Below, in pieces: positions 7,959 to 16,143 of a stretch of DNA of 22,998 bases (position 1 is its first letter; every line of letters begins with the position of its first letter). Under the pieces are notes generated by a model. The model saw only the letters and a list, made by a program, of their open reading frames with translations. It did not search any database and was not told the origin of the DNA. The DNA lies in NCBI GenBank assembly GCA_002314325.1, contig DCFC01000020.1, positions 25,753 to 48,750 on the forward strand. The letters run 5' to 3'. Source of the stretch: Megamonas hypermegale. Lineage in GTDB: Bacteria; Bacillota; Negativicutes; Selenomonadales; Selenomonadaceae. Made by a program: the position numbers and the translations under genes.

Positions 7959-8477
7959 ATGAAAAAAGTATTGTTTATTTTTGTTTTATGTTTATTATGT
8001 AGTTTTTCAAGTGTATGTTTTGCTCATTGGTTGCCTAAATCTGAATTATTTGTAGGTGGAGTAGGTCCTGGTTGTACTTTGGAATATGTATCTAGTGTAT
8101 ATGGTCAACCAAAAGAAAAACGTTGGTTCAATTCTGATGGAGTAAGAGGTGTTACATATGTATATTCTCCATATTTTTCTATTACTGGTAGAACTGGTTC
8201 AAGAGACCCTAGACCTGAAGGACAACTTATTGTTGTTGGTTATACTTTAAAAAATAATTCTTTGTCAACACCTTCTGGGTTAACTGTAGGCATACCATAT
8301 GCTACAGTAGCTGGTATGTATGGTGCAGTAAAAAAAGAATATGATTCTTATAATAATCGAACTTATTATTCTTATGATTGGACTGATGAAAATTGCCATT
8401 ATTTTCAACCTGTAATAAGTTTTTATGTTGATAAAAATAATGTTATTACAGAAATTTATGTAGGAACTGATTGGTAA
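7959..8477 (+). CDS. Secreted or periplasmic protein of unknown function, two-repeat BamE/BLIP-like
   Basis: A 172-residue protein I do not recognise as a named family. A typical signal peptide occupies residues 1-22 (Lys-Lys start, hydrophobic core, likely cleavage after CFA). The mature part shows two similar halves. In each, a Gly, a short loop, a helix ending in V-x-x-x-YG and a Lys-rich turn lead into Tyr/aromatic-rich strands (about residues 34-70 and 108-140). That pattern recalls SmpA/BamE or BLIP-like domains, but the similarity is impressionistic. AGGAG lies 8 bases before the ATG. The gene is flanked by terminators on both sides. All nine proline codons end in A or T, none is CCG, unlike most of the window, which suggests a different origin or recent recombination. 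Confidence 0.75.
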   Translation: MKKVLFIFVLCLLCSFSSVCFAHWLPKSELFVGGVGPGCTLEYVSSVYGQPKEKRWFNSDGVRGVTYVYSPYFSITGRTGSRDPRPEGQLIVVGYTLKNNSLSTPSGLTVGIPYATVAGMYGAVKKEYDSYNNRTYYSYDWTDENCHYFQPVISFYVDKNNVITEIYVGTDW

Positions 8478-8509
8478 GTATTTTAAATAAATTTTATAAT
8501 AAAAAATAG

Positions 8510-8549
8510 AAGACTATGATGAGATTTTATCTTGTCATAGTCTTTTTTT
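8510..8549 (+). terminator. Intrinsic terminator after the secreted-protein gene
   Basis: AAGACTATGA (8510-8519) pairs with TCATAGTCTT (8535-8544) and is followed by a T-run. It isolates the small gene from the allantoin operon downstream. Confidence 0.88.
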
Positions 8550-8605
8550 ATCATAAATTATGCAAATATCATATTGAAAAATACTATATATCAACTATAT
8601 GCACA

Positions 8606-8634
8606 TTGTAGAAAAAATTTTTTTATCTTATAAT
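8606..8634 (+). promoter_or_regulatory. Likely promoter of the allantoin transport/catabolism operon
   Basis: TTGTAG (8606-8611) and a consensus TATAAT (8629-8634) are separated by 17 bases, so transcription would begin near 8641. A second, weaker candidate, TTGAAA (from about 8575) with TATATG near 8597, lies just upstream. Both are upstream of the terminator at 8663-8700, and no promoter fits between that terminator and the first gene. Confidence 0.6.
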
Positions 8635-8662
8635 AAATACATCATTTTTATATGAAATTTGC

Positions 8663-8700
8663 AAAGGCGCAAAACTTATTAAAAAGTTTTGCGCCTTTTT
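8663..8700 (+). terminator. Leader terminator (candidate attenuator) before the ABC ATPase gene
   Basis: A perfect 15-bp stem, AAAGGCGCAAAACTT (8663-8677) with its complement (8684-8698), has a 6-base loop and a T-rich tail. It lies about 20 bases after the predicted start point and about 20 bases before the ATPase start codon. Transcripts of the operon would have to pass it, which suggests conditional termination. No competing antiterminator structure or known riboswitch was recognised in the short leader. Confidence 0.85.
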
Positions 8701-8721
8701 GTTTTGGGGAAGGGAAAGTAT

Positions 8722-9486
8722 ATGAGTGTAGAATTTATAAATATTCATAAATCTTTTGATGAGGTTAATGGAAAACCTAAATATATACTTGAAGATATAA
8801 ATTTAAAAATAAAAACAGGAGAATTTATCTGTGTTTTGGGAAAAAGTGGTTGCGGTAAATCAACTATGTTGAATTTATTAGCAGGATATTTAAAACCAGA
8901 TAAAGGCAGAATTATTGTTGATGGTGTAGATGTAAAAGGACCATCAGCACAACGTGGAGTTGTTTTCCAACAGCATGCTTTATTTCCATGGTATACAGTA
9001 AAAGAAAATATTGAATTTGGTTTAAAACTAAAGAAACATAAAAAATCTGAAGTAGAAAAAATCGCTAAACAATATATAGACATGATTGGTTTGCAAGGAT
9101 ATGAAAATGCTTATCCGGCGGAACTTTCTGGCGGTATGGCGCAACGTGTGGGAATTGCCCGAGCACTTGTCAATAATCCGCAGGTTCTGCTGATGGATGA
9201 ACCGCTCGGCGCACTCGATGCGATGACGAGAGATACGATGCGTAAAGAATTAATCCGTATCTGGCAGATAAGCAAAAAGACGATTTTCTTTATCACTCAC
9301 AGCGTTCCGGAAGCCGTTTATCTGGCGGACAGAGTTATCTTGCTGAAACAGGGACATATAGCCATGGATACGCACATTGAGCTGGAACGGCCGCGAGATA
9401 TCCGCTCTGATAAATTCAGTGAATACGTCGATTTATTCTCCAAAGGATTGACGGACGGTTCAGATATGGATGTAATTGTGGAATAA
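8722..9486 (+). CDS. ABC transporter ATPase, NitT/TauT (SsuB/TauB) family, probable allantoin uptake
   Basis: A 254-residue cytoplasmic nucleotide-binding subunit. Motifs in order are Walker [10 protein letters not shown] (40-48), Q-loop FQQHALFPW (82-90), signature LSGGMAQ (135-141), Walker B VLLMDE ending at Asp159-Glu160, and H-loop His193. It powers the permease encoded next. The ATG at 8722 is preceded by a GGGGAAGGG purine run. An upstream in-frame TTG at 8689 lies inside the terminator stem and is rejected. Codon choice changes abruptly at residue 131/132. All prolines before it use CCT or CCA, and those after it use CCG. Allantoin as substrate is inferred only from the catabolic genes in the same operon. 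Family members also carry sulfonates, nitrate or pyrimidine-like compounds. Confidence 0.9.
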   Translation: MSVEFINIHKSFDEVNGKPKYILEDINLKIKTGEFICVLGKSGCGKSTMLNLLAGYLKPDKGRIIVDGVDVKGPSAQRGVVFQQHALFPWYTVKENIEFGLKLKKHKKSEVEKIAKQYIDMIGLQGYENAYPAELSGGMAQRVGIARALVNNPQVLLMDEPLGALDAMTRDTMRKELIRIWQISKKTIFFITHSVPEAVYLADRVILLKQGHIAMDTHIELERPRDIRSDKFSEYVDLFSKGLTDGSDMDVIVE

Positions 9487-9500
9487 TGGGGGAAAATATA

Positions 9501-10415
9501 ATGAATGATGTTTATTTACGAGAAAATAGAGGAATATCCGTACATGATTTTCTGGTTCAGTCGCAATATGCAGTCGAACCAGATTTTGAGGAGGAGATAA
9601 TTCCCCGCAAAGTGATAGAAGCACATCGTGCCAGAATGAATACGTATTATAAGATTTTTTCATTATTGTTCTTTTTCGGTTTGTGGCAGTTAATAAGTTA
9701 TTTAAACGGTTTAAATGAATGGTTCAATCCTGTATTTTTGCCGTCGCCGGCAATGGTTATTGAAACGGCATATGATTATATTCTTGACGGAACGTTAATT
9801 GGACATATCGGCATGAGTTTCTATCGTATGATAGTTGGCTTCGTGATAGGTGTAGTAATTGCCGTTGTTTTGGGAATTTTAATTGCTACGAAACGCGATT
9901 TCGATAATATATTCACACCAATTTTAAATCTTGTCGGTCCTATTCCGGTTTTTGCTTTTCTGCCGATGTTTCTAATCTGGTTCGGTATTGGTGAAGCTTC
10001 CAAAATTGCGCTTATCGCTTATGCAACTTTTGTACCGCTTATCACTTATGTTATTGACGGAATAAAAAATACGGACCCGATATTAATTCGTTCCGCCCGC
10101 AGTTTGGGAGCGACACCGTATCAGGTATTTACAAAGGTTATTTTTAAATCGGCTATGCCGCATATATTCGCCGGTATGAAAATAAGTCTGGCGCTTACAT
10201 TTTCAGCACTCGTTGTAGCAGAAATGATGGGTGCTTCCGAAGGTTTAGGATATATTATCGTAAATGCAAAAAACTGGTTTAAAATGGCGGATATGTTTTT
10301 GGCAGCAACTTTAATCGGTTTGGAATATACGATTTTTTACGGACTATTAACTTTAGTGGAAAAACGCTTATTCCGCTGGAAAAAAGTCGGCATGAGTAAA
10401 GCAGTGGAAAATTAA
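9501..10415 (+). CDS. ABC transporter permease, NitT/TauT (SsuC/TauC) family
   Basis: A 304-residue inner-membrane protein with about six hydrophobic helices after a polar N-terminal arm of about 50 residues. The cytoplasmic coupling loop typical of binding-protein-dependent permeases is visible (RSLGATPYQVFTKVIFKSAMP, about residues 197-217), followed by the conserved ALTFSALVVAEMMGASEGLGY stretch. I chose the ATG at 9501, with GGGGG at 9488-9492 as ribosome site. An ATG at 9486 overlapping the ATPase stop (TAATG) is the alternative and would add five residues. It would form the membrane channel with the preceding ATPase, probably two copies of each. No second permease gene is present for the second binding protein. 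Confidence 0.9.
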   Translation: MNDVYLRENRGISVHDFLVQSQYAVEPDFEEEIIPRKVIEAHRARMNTYYKIFSLLFFFGLWQLISYLNGLNEWFNPVFLPSPAMVIETAYDYILDGTLIGHIGMSFYRMIVGFVIGVVIAVVLGILIATKRDFDNIFTPILNLVGPIPVFAFLPMFLIWFGIGEASKIALIAYATFVPLITYVIDGIKNTDPILIRSARSLGATPYQVFTKVIFKSAMPHIFAGMKISLALTFSALVVAEMMGASEGLGYIIVNAKNWFKMADMFLAATLIGLEYTIFYGLLTLVEKRLFRWKKVGMSKAVEN

Positions 10416-10435
10416 CAGAGAAAAGAGGAAAACTG

Positions 10436-11485
10436 ATGATAAAAAAATCTTTATGGAAAAAGCTTTGCCTAATAGGCATGAGCATGATTGTTTGTACGAG
10501 CATTTTGGCAGGCTGCGGCAACAATCAGGCAACACAGGACGGACAGAAAAGCGAGGCAACGAATGAAAAACTCGTTGCATACGGCGAACTGGACCCGCAG
10601 GTATCGGGACAGCAGATTATCGCTGAAGAAAAAGGCTTTTTCAAGGAAGAAGGTCTTGATGTTGAAAATAAATTAATGACCGGACCGGATGAAAATGCTT
10701 CACTTGTTGCCAGCGGCGATGCGAAAATCTGTTTCGGTTCTATGTATAACAATATTTCCGTAGCGGCAAACGGCGTAAAGGTAAAAGTCGTGTCTCCGCT
10801 TGTAAATGCAGCCGGAACACAGAGTGTTGTAGCCAGAAAAGGTCTTGAAATAAATAGCCCGAAGGATTTGGAAGGTAAGAAAATCGGCATGACAAACGGT
10901 GCCGGTGTGCTCATAGCTATCAGAAACATGTGTAAGGCGACAGGTGTTGATATAAATAAAATCCAGTTTATAAATCTCGGTGTTTCCGACCAGTTGGCGG
11001 CATTGGACAGAGGCGATATTGATGCTATGGCGGCATGGGAACCGTGGATTGGCAAAGCCCTTGACCATGGAGGAACATTACTGTTCAGCGGTACGAAATC
11101 AAATTTACCTGGTGCACAGGGCGATGTTCACTGGATTGATTTTTATATGACGCTTCAAGTAACGCAGGATTTTTATGACAAAAATCCGGAAACAGTGGAA
11201 AAATTACTGCGTGCTTTGCATAAAGCAACGGATTATATTAATGAACATCCGGAAGATGCGGCTAAAATCATCGCTAAACGCATTAATATAGATGAAAAAG
11301 AATGTCTGCGTATCATGCAGGAAAATAAATATACCATGCAGTATGACCAGCAGTTCGTGGACGGTGCCAATAATATGGCAAACTTTATGTTGGAAATGGG
11401 AAATATTAAATCTGTACCGAAAACGGATGATTATCTAGACCCGACTATGATGAAGAAATTATTCCCGAATGAAGTGAAATTATAA
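10436..11485 (+). CDS. ABC transporter substrate-binding lipoprotein 1 (NMT1/SsuA-like)
   Basis: A 349-residue extracytoplasmic solute-binding protein. It has a lipoprotein signal peptide with lipobox LAGC and acylated Cys27, then a two-lobed SsuA/ThiY-like fold (PF09084/PF13379 type). Typical features are LDPQVSGQQIIAEEKGFFKEEGLDV at the start of the mature domain (about residues 49-73), the DLEGKKIG strand, and GDIDAMAAWEPW, where the Trp-Glu-Pro segment lines the ligand cleft in this family. The ATG has GAGG 7 bases upstream. The next gene encodes a close paralogue, evidently a tandem duplication. The proposed ligand, allantoin or a related ureide, is inferred from the operon. Confidence 0.88.
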   Translation: MIKKSLWKKLCLIGMSMIVCTSILAGCGNNQATQDGQKSEATNEKLVAYGELDPQVSGQQIIAEEKGFFKEEGLDVENKLMTGPDENASLVASGDAKICFGSMYNNISVAANGVKVKVVSPLVNAAGTQSVVARKGLEINSPKDLEGKKIGMTNGAGVLIAIRNMCKATGVDINKIQFINLGVSDQLAALDRGDIDAMAAWEPWIGKALDHGGTLLFSGTKSNLPGAQGDVHWIDFYMTLQVTQDFYDKNPETVEKLLRALHKATDYINEHPEDAAKIIAKRINIDEKECLRIMQENKYTMQYDQQFVDGANNMANFMLEMGNIKSVPKTDDYLDPTMMKKLFPNEVKL

Positions 11486-11501
11486 TTTACGAGAAAGTGG
11501 G

Positions 11502-12545
11502 TTGACTAAAGTGAATTGGAAGAAACTGACGGCAATAGCAATGTGTACAATGGCTTTGACAGGAATACTGACAGGTTGCGGCAGTGATGCAAAAAAAGAT
11601 GAAGCGAAAGATGCTGCTTCGACGGAAATCGTAGCTTACGGTGTAATCGACCCGCAGATTTCGGCACAGAAGATTATTGCCGATAAAAAAGGTTATTTTA
11701 AAGAAGAAGGGCTAAACGTAACGAATAAATTTATTCAATCGGGCGGTGACATGTCCTCACTGATTTCCGGCGGCTCGGCGCAGGTTTCGTTTGAATCGCC
11801 GTATACGGATATCGCGCTTGCGGCAAACGGTGTAGGCGTGAAAATCGTAGCTCCGATGGCTAATATCGGCAACACACAGGCGATTGTTGCTGGAAAAAAC
11901 GCCAATATCATAAACGGTAAGGATTTGGAAGGTAAAAAGGTCGGTATACCGGCAGGAGCAGGCGTCATGATAGCAATCCGCAATATGTGTAATGAGCTGA
12001 ATGTGGACATAAGTAAAATTCAGTTCGTTACATTAGGCCCGAGCGATGCTATTGCCGCTTTGGAAAAAGGCGATATTGATGCGATGGCCTGCTGGGAACC
12101 GTGGATAAGCAATGCACAGAAAAACGGCGGTAAGCTTCTGTTCAGTGGTTTGAAATCGTATCTGGGCGACAAACAGGGCGATGTGAATTGGATGAATTTC
12201 TATACTACAATGCAGGTATCAGATACATTTCTGAAGGAACATCCTGATGAAGTCAAGAAAATGCTCACAGCTTTGAAAAAGGCAACGGACTTTATCAATG
12301 AAAATCCGGACGAAGCTGCTGAAATCATCGCTAAGGAAATAAATCTCGATAAAGATGAAGTAAAGCAGATTATGAGTCAAAACCAGTATGCTATGACGTA
12401 TGATGACAAATTCGTAAAATCCTGTGATGAAATAGCTGATTTCATGAAGGAAACGAACAATATTACAAACAGACCGGATTTTGGCAAATATGCTGATTCC
12501 AGTATGTTGAAATCGGTGGACGCCTCACTCGTTACTGCTGAATAA
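11502..12545 (+). CDS. ABC transporter substrate-binding lipoprotein 2 (paralogue of the preceding gene)
   Basis: A 347-residue solute-binding lipoprotein (lipobox LTGC, acylated Cys26 from the TTG start), similar to the preceding protein along its whole length. Examples are IDPQISAQKIIADKKGYFKEEG, GAGVMIAIRNMC, GDIDAMACWEPW and GDVNWMNFYTTMQV. The start is uncertain. TTG at 11502 has GAG 8 bases upstream, while GTG at 11511 would give a protein three residues shorter with the same signal peptide. Both copies share the WEPW cleft segment but differ nearby, so they may bind different ureides or differ in affinity. The single permease and ATPase would have to serve both. Confidence 0.87.
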   Translation: MTKVNWKKLTAIAMCTMALTGILTGCGSDAKKDEAKDAASTEIVAYGVIDPQISAQKIIADKKGYFKEEGLNVTNKFIQSGGDMSSLISGGSAQVSFESPYTDIALAANGVGVKIVAPMANIGNTQAIVAGKNANIINGKDLEGKKVGIPAGAGVMIAIRNMCNELNVDISKIQFVTLGPSDAIAALEKGDIDAMACWEPWISNAQKNGGKLLFSGLKSYLGDKQGDVNWMNFYTTMQVSDTFLKEHPDEVKKMLTALKKATDFINENPDEAAEIIAKEINLDKDEVKQIMSQNQYAMTYDDKFVKSCDEIADFMKETNNITNRPDFGKYADSSMLKSVDASLVTAE

Positions 12546-12564
12546 GTAAATAAGGAAGGGTATT

Positions 12565-13917
12565 ATGCTTGATTTACTGATAAAAAACGCACGAATTGTT
12601 ACCGAACAGGAAATAATATACGGTAATGTCGGCGTATCGAATGGCGAAATAGAATATGTATCGAACGAAGCTAAAAAAGCGTGTAAAGTCATAGATGTTC
12701 AGGGAAAATATCTCCTTCCCGGTATTGTCGACGACCATGTGCACTTCAATGAACCGGGCTATACGTGGCGGGAAGATTTCCAGCATGGCAGCAGAGCGGC
12801 GGCAAAAGGCGGCGTTACGACCGTCATAGATATGCCGATGCAGAATGACCCGGCCGTTACAACAGCTAAAATTTTTGCAGATAAAGAAAAACTGCTGAAA
12901 GGAAAGTCGTATGTTGATTACGGTTTTTGGGGCGGACTTGTTCACGGTAATGAAAGTGAATTAAAAGGTCTTGATGAAAAAGGTGCGCTTGCCTTCAAAT
13001 GTTTTATGTGCGACCCGGGAAAGGGTTATACATCATTGTCACTTGCAGAAATCCGTCAGCGAATAGAGATTTTGCAGAAATTCGACGGATTGGCAGGTTT
13101 TCACTGTGAAGATTACAATATGATAAAGGAAAATGAGGAAAAAGCCATAACTGAAGGCAGGACTTCCCGTCTCGATTATTTACAGGCGCGTCCCGTCGAA
13201 GCCGAACTTAAAGCAGTTAATGACATTATAGATATCCTGCGCGCTACAAAAGGCAAGGCTCATATCTGTCATGTATCGTATCCGCTGGTGGCGCAAAGCA
13301 TAAAGAAAGCGAAAGCAGAAGGAATTGATATAACTGCGGAAACTTGTATGCACTATTTGCTGTTTACAGGTGATGATTTGATAAAAAACGGTGCAGTGTT
13401 TAAATGTTCACCGCCATTGCGTAGCAAAAAAGATGCTGCTATTCTGTGGGATTATATTGTCGACGGAACGCTTGACTGTATTTGTTCTGACCATTCACCA
13501 TGCCGGATTGAGGAGAAATCAGAAAAAGGTGCAAAAGGAATTTTTGGTGCGTGGGGCGGTATCAGCTCGGTGCAGACAAGTTTGCAGGCATTTTGGAATT
13601 ATGCCGTAAATAAAAAAGAGTATTCGCCGACGATTGTCGCCAGAGTTATGGCGGCAAATCCGGCTAAAATTTTCGCTATTTACGGCAGAAAAGGAGCAAT
13701 AAAAGAAGGTTTTGATGCCGATTTTACTGTAATTGACGCTGAAATGCCGTGGCAGGTAACGGCTGATGAATTAGAATATAAAAATAAATTTTCCGCTTTT
13801 TGCCGGACAAAAGGAAAGGGTATGCCGGTGATGACATTTGTACGCGGCAATCTGGTTTATGACGGAAAATTCTTTAGCAATGAATGTATAGGTAAATTGA
13901 TAAAAAAATTGAAATAA
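12565..13917 (+). CDS. allB: Allantoinase
   Basis: A 450-residue cytoplasmic amidohydrolase-superfamily enzyme that opens the hydantoin ring of allantoin to give allantoate. The binuclear metal site is complete. It comprises DDHVHFNEPG with His58 and His60, AFKCFMC with Lys145 as the likely carboxylated lysine, His180 in FHCED, His236 in HICHVS and Asp309 in CSDHSPC. The SDHSPC segment followed by AWGGISSVQ is characteristic of AllB rather than of dihydropyrimidinase or dihydroorotase. The length matches the family (about 450). AGGAAGGG lies 5 bases before the ATG. It is the fifth gene of the transporter-led operon and its first catabolic enzyme. Confidence 0.94.
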   Translation: MLDLLIKNARIVTEQEIIYGNVGVSNGEIEYVSNEAKKACKVIDVQGKYLLPGIVDDHVHFNEPGYTWREDFQHGSRAAAKGGVTTVIDMPMQNDPAVTTAKIFADKEKLLKGKSYVDYGFWGGLVHGNESELKGLDEKGALAFKCFMCDPGKGYTSLSLAEIRQRIEILQKFDGLAGFHCEDYNMIKENEEKAITEGRTSRLDYLQARPVEAELKAVNDIIDILRATKGKAHICHVSYPLVAQSIKKAKAEGIDITAETCMHYLLFTGDDLIKNGAVFKCSPPLRSKKDAAILWDYIVDGTLDCICSDHSPCRIEEKSEKGAKGIFGAWGGISSVQTSLQAFWNYAVNKKEYSPTIVARVMAANPAKIFAIYGRKGAIKEGFDADFTVIDAEMPWQVTADELEYKNKFSAFCRTKGKGMPVMTFVRGNLVYDGKFFSNECIGKLIKKLK

Positions 13918-13932
13918 CAGGGGTGGATTTTT

Positions 13933-14874
13933 GTGAAAGTAGCCATCGTAGAACCGTTGGGAATAGATGAAAAGGCTGTAGAAAAACTGCAACAGGAAGT
14001 TTTGCCGAAAGATATTGAACTCGTGTATTATAATACGGCCCCGGCAGACGACGCGGAAAAAATCAGACGTGCCGCCGGTGCTCAAATCGTAATGCTTGCC
14101 AATATGCCGTTCAGAAAAAATGTATTGGAAAAATGCACCGATTTAAAAATGCTCAGCGTGGCATTTACAGGTGTCGACCATGTGAATATGGATTATTGCA
14201 GAGAAAACGACATCATGGTCTGCAACTGTTCCGGTTATGCCAACGAAGCTGTAAGCGAACTCGTTTTCGGCATGATTATTAATTTATACCGCAGTATTTT
14301 TGCCGCAGATAAATCCGTTCGCAGCGGCGGCACGAAAAAGGGACTTATGCAGATTGAACTTTGCCAAAAATGCTTCGGCATTATCGGCGCAGGTGCGATA
14401 GGACTTAAAACGGCAAGACTGGCAGAGGCTTTTGGTTGTGAAGTGTATGCGTACAGCCGCACACCGAAAAATATCGAAGGCATGAAATTTGTCGGTCTTG
14501 ATGAACTTCTGGCGACTTGCGACATCGTTTCCGTACACGTACCGCTTACGCCGCAGACGAAGGATTTAATCAATGCGGAAAATATCGTCAAAATGAAGCC
14601 GAACGCTATTTTGATAAATACGGCTCGCGGACCTGTCGTAAATGCAAAGGCACTGGCTGACGCACTTAGAAACGGCACTATCGCCGGAGCGGGAGTGGAC
14701 GTTTTCGATGTTGAACCGCCGCTTGCAGGGGACAATCCGCTTTTGGACGCACCACATACGGTTTTGACGCCGCATATCGGATTTGCCACACAGGAAGCCA
14801 TGCGGAAAAGAGCAGTCATTGCATTCGATAATATTAAAAAATATTTGGAAGGCAAACCGCAAAATATTATGTAA
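13933..14874 (+). CDS. D-2-hydroxyacid dehydrogenase, possible glyoxylate reductase
   Basis: A 313-residue NAD(P)-dependent D-isomer-specific 2-hydroxyacid dehydrogenase (SerA/GhrB fold). It shows the dinucleotide motif GAGAIG (152-157), and the full catalytic set is present: Arg232 in NTARGPVVN, Glu261 in DVFDVEPP and His281 in LTPHIGFAT. Its length fits a two-domain enzyme without the ACT domain of many SerA proteins. The start is GTG at 13933, 6 bases after GGGGTGG. Between allantoinase and an amidase, it most plausibly handles the two-carbon product, reducing glyoxylate to glycolate, or oxidises ureidoglycolate in place of AllD, which belongs to another family. The family is certain. The substrate is inference. 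Confidence 0.88.
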   Translation: MKVAIVEPLGIDEKAVEKLQQEVLPKDIELVYYNTAPADDAEKIRRAAGAQIVMLANMPFRKNVLEKCTDLKMLSVAFTGVDHVNMDYCRENDIMVCNCSGYANEAVSELVFGMIINLYRSIFAADKSVRSGGTKKGLMQIELCQKCFGIIGAGAIGLKTARLAEAFGCEVYAYSRTPKNIEGMKFVGLDELLATCDIVSVHVPLTPQTKDLINAENIVKMKPNAILINTARGPVVNAKALADALRNGTIAGAGVDVFDVEPPLAGDNPLLDAPHTVLTPHIGFATQEAMRKRAVIAFDNIKKYLEGKPQNIM

Positions 14875-14887
14875 CAGGTGATGAAAT

Positions 14888-16135
14888 ATGAAAATAAAAG
14901 TAAATACCGGAAATATAAAAATGTGGCTCGAAACAATCAATACATTCAATTCCACGCCGGATTTCGGTACGACAAGAGTGTTGTTTACCGATGAGGAAGT
15001 AAAAGCCAGAGAATACGTGAAATCCGAAATGCGCAAGCTGAATTTGCAGGTGCATGAAGACGCCATCGGCAATATCTTCGGCGTTTTGGAAGGAACAAGA
15101 CCGGATTTGCCGCCTGTATGGACGGGTTCGCATATCGACACCGTGTTGAACGCTGGAATGTTTGACGGTATGAGCGGCGTCGTGGCGGGACTGGAAGCCG
15201 TAAGACTCATTCAGGTGAATAAACTGAAGCATGAAAGAAGTATCGTAGTCGTCGTCTACACCTCAGAAGAACCGACGCGCTTTAAAGTCGGTTGTCTGGG
15301 CAGCCGCGCCATGGCGGGCAAACTCGATGCCGAAGCAGCGAAAAAGCTTGTCGACGATGGCGGCAATACGCTGTATGACGTATTGCAAAAACTCGGTTTT
15401 CCTGTACAGGATTTTGACAAAGTACCGGTAAAAAAAGGCAGTATTTATGCGGCAGTGGAACTGCATATTGACCAGAACGGCGTGCTGGAAAAAGCAGGTA
15501 AGCCTATTGGTATAGTAAAGACAATCTGCGCACCGAGTGTTTTCGAGGTTGAAGTAATCGGCAGACAGTCGCATGCCGGCGGAACGACAATGAAAGATAG
15601 ACAGGATGCGTTCATGGCGACAGCGGAAATCGCACTGGCACTTGAACAGCTCGGCAGAACTTCACAGAGCGAATATACGACGGTTACTATTGGCAGAGTG
15701 CAGGTAATACCGAATGCGGTGAACGTAATTCCGGGTAAAGTGGTTTTCTCTATAGATATCCGCGACTGCGATTACGATTATAAAAACGATTTGATTGCAA
15801 AATTGAAAAATCGTATTAAGGAAATTGCGGATAAACGCAATGTAAAAGTGAATTTGACGCAGTACAACAATGATTATCCGATGAAATGCGACGAAAATAT
15901 CATAAAAAAATTGGAAAATGCGTGTGAAAAGGAAAATACGCCGTATATCAAAACGATAAGCGGAGCATTTCACGATTCTATGCTGGTCGGTGAGTTTGCA
16001 CCGGTAGCGATGATTTTCGTACCGAGCAAAAACGGTATAAGCCACAGCCCGGAAGAATGGACGAATTTTGCCGATATCGCCGCCGGAACGGATGTACTGG
16101 CGGATACACTAATAGAACTGGCAAATGAAATATAA
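14888..16135 (+). CDS. M20-family Zn-dependent amidase, divergent carbamoylase/ureidoglycolate amidohydrolase candidate
   Basis: A 415-residue member of the hydantoinase/carbamoylase family. The metal ligands are visible: His82 in TGSHIDT, Asp93 in FDGMSG, Glu127-Glu128 in TSEEPTRF, and His193 in HIDQNG. Several otherwise fixed motifs differ from the paralogue at 17824-19062: HIDQN instead of HVEQG, HAGGTTM instead of HAGTTPM, SGAFHDS instead of SGAGHDA, and EEPTRF instead of DEEGVRF. This suggests a related but different substrate. In plants, ureidoglycolate amidohydrolase is an AllC paralogue, so that activity would fit the pathway. An N-carbamoyl amino acid hydrolase is the alternative. 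AGGTGA lies 6 bases upstream of the ATG. It is the last gene of the operon and converges on pucR with only 8 bases between. Confidence 0.82.
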   Translation: MKIKVNTGNIKMWLETINTFNSTPDFGTTRVLFTDEEVKAREYVKSEMRKLNLQVHEDAIGNIFGVLEGTRPDLPPVWTGSHIDTVLNAGMFDGMSGVVAGLEAVRLIQVNKLKHERSIVVVVYTSEEPTRFKVGCLGSRAMAGKLDAEAAKKLVDDGGNTLYDVLQKLGFPVQDFDKVPVKKGSIYAAVELHIDQNGVLEKAGKPIGIVKTICAPSVFEVEVIGRQSHAGGTTMKDRQDAFMATAEIALALEQLGRTSQSEYTTVTIGRVQVIPNAVNVIPGKVVFSIDIRDCDYDYKNDLIAKLKNRIKEIADKRNVKVNLTQYNNDYPMKCDENIIKKLENACEKENTPYIKTISGAFHDSMLVGEFAPVAMIFVPSKNGISHSPEEWTNFADIAAGTDVLADTLIELANEI

Positions 16136-16143
16136 ATGTTAAA

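Noticed and set aside
8689..8721. Upstream TTG start for the ABC ATPase
   Set aside because: It lies inside the 3' arm of the terminator stem and has no ribosome binding site. The ATG at 8722 follows a purine-rich ribosome site and begins at the usual family N-terminus.
14235..14936. Minus-strand open frame of 233 codons opposite the dehydrogenase gene
   Set aside because: The opposite strand encodes all the catalytic residues of a known family. The minus frame shows no recognisable domain.
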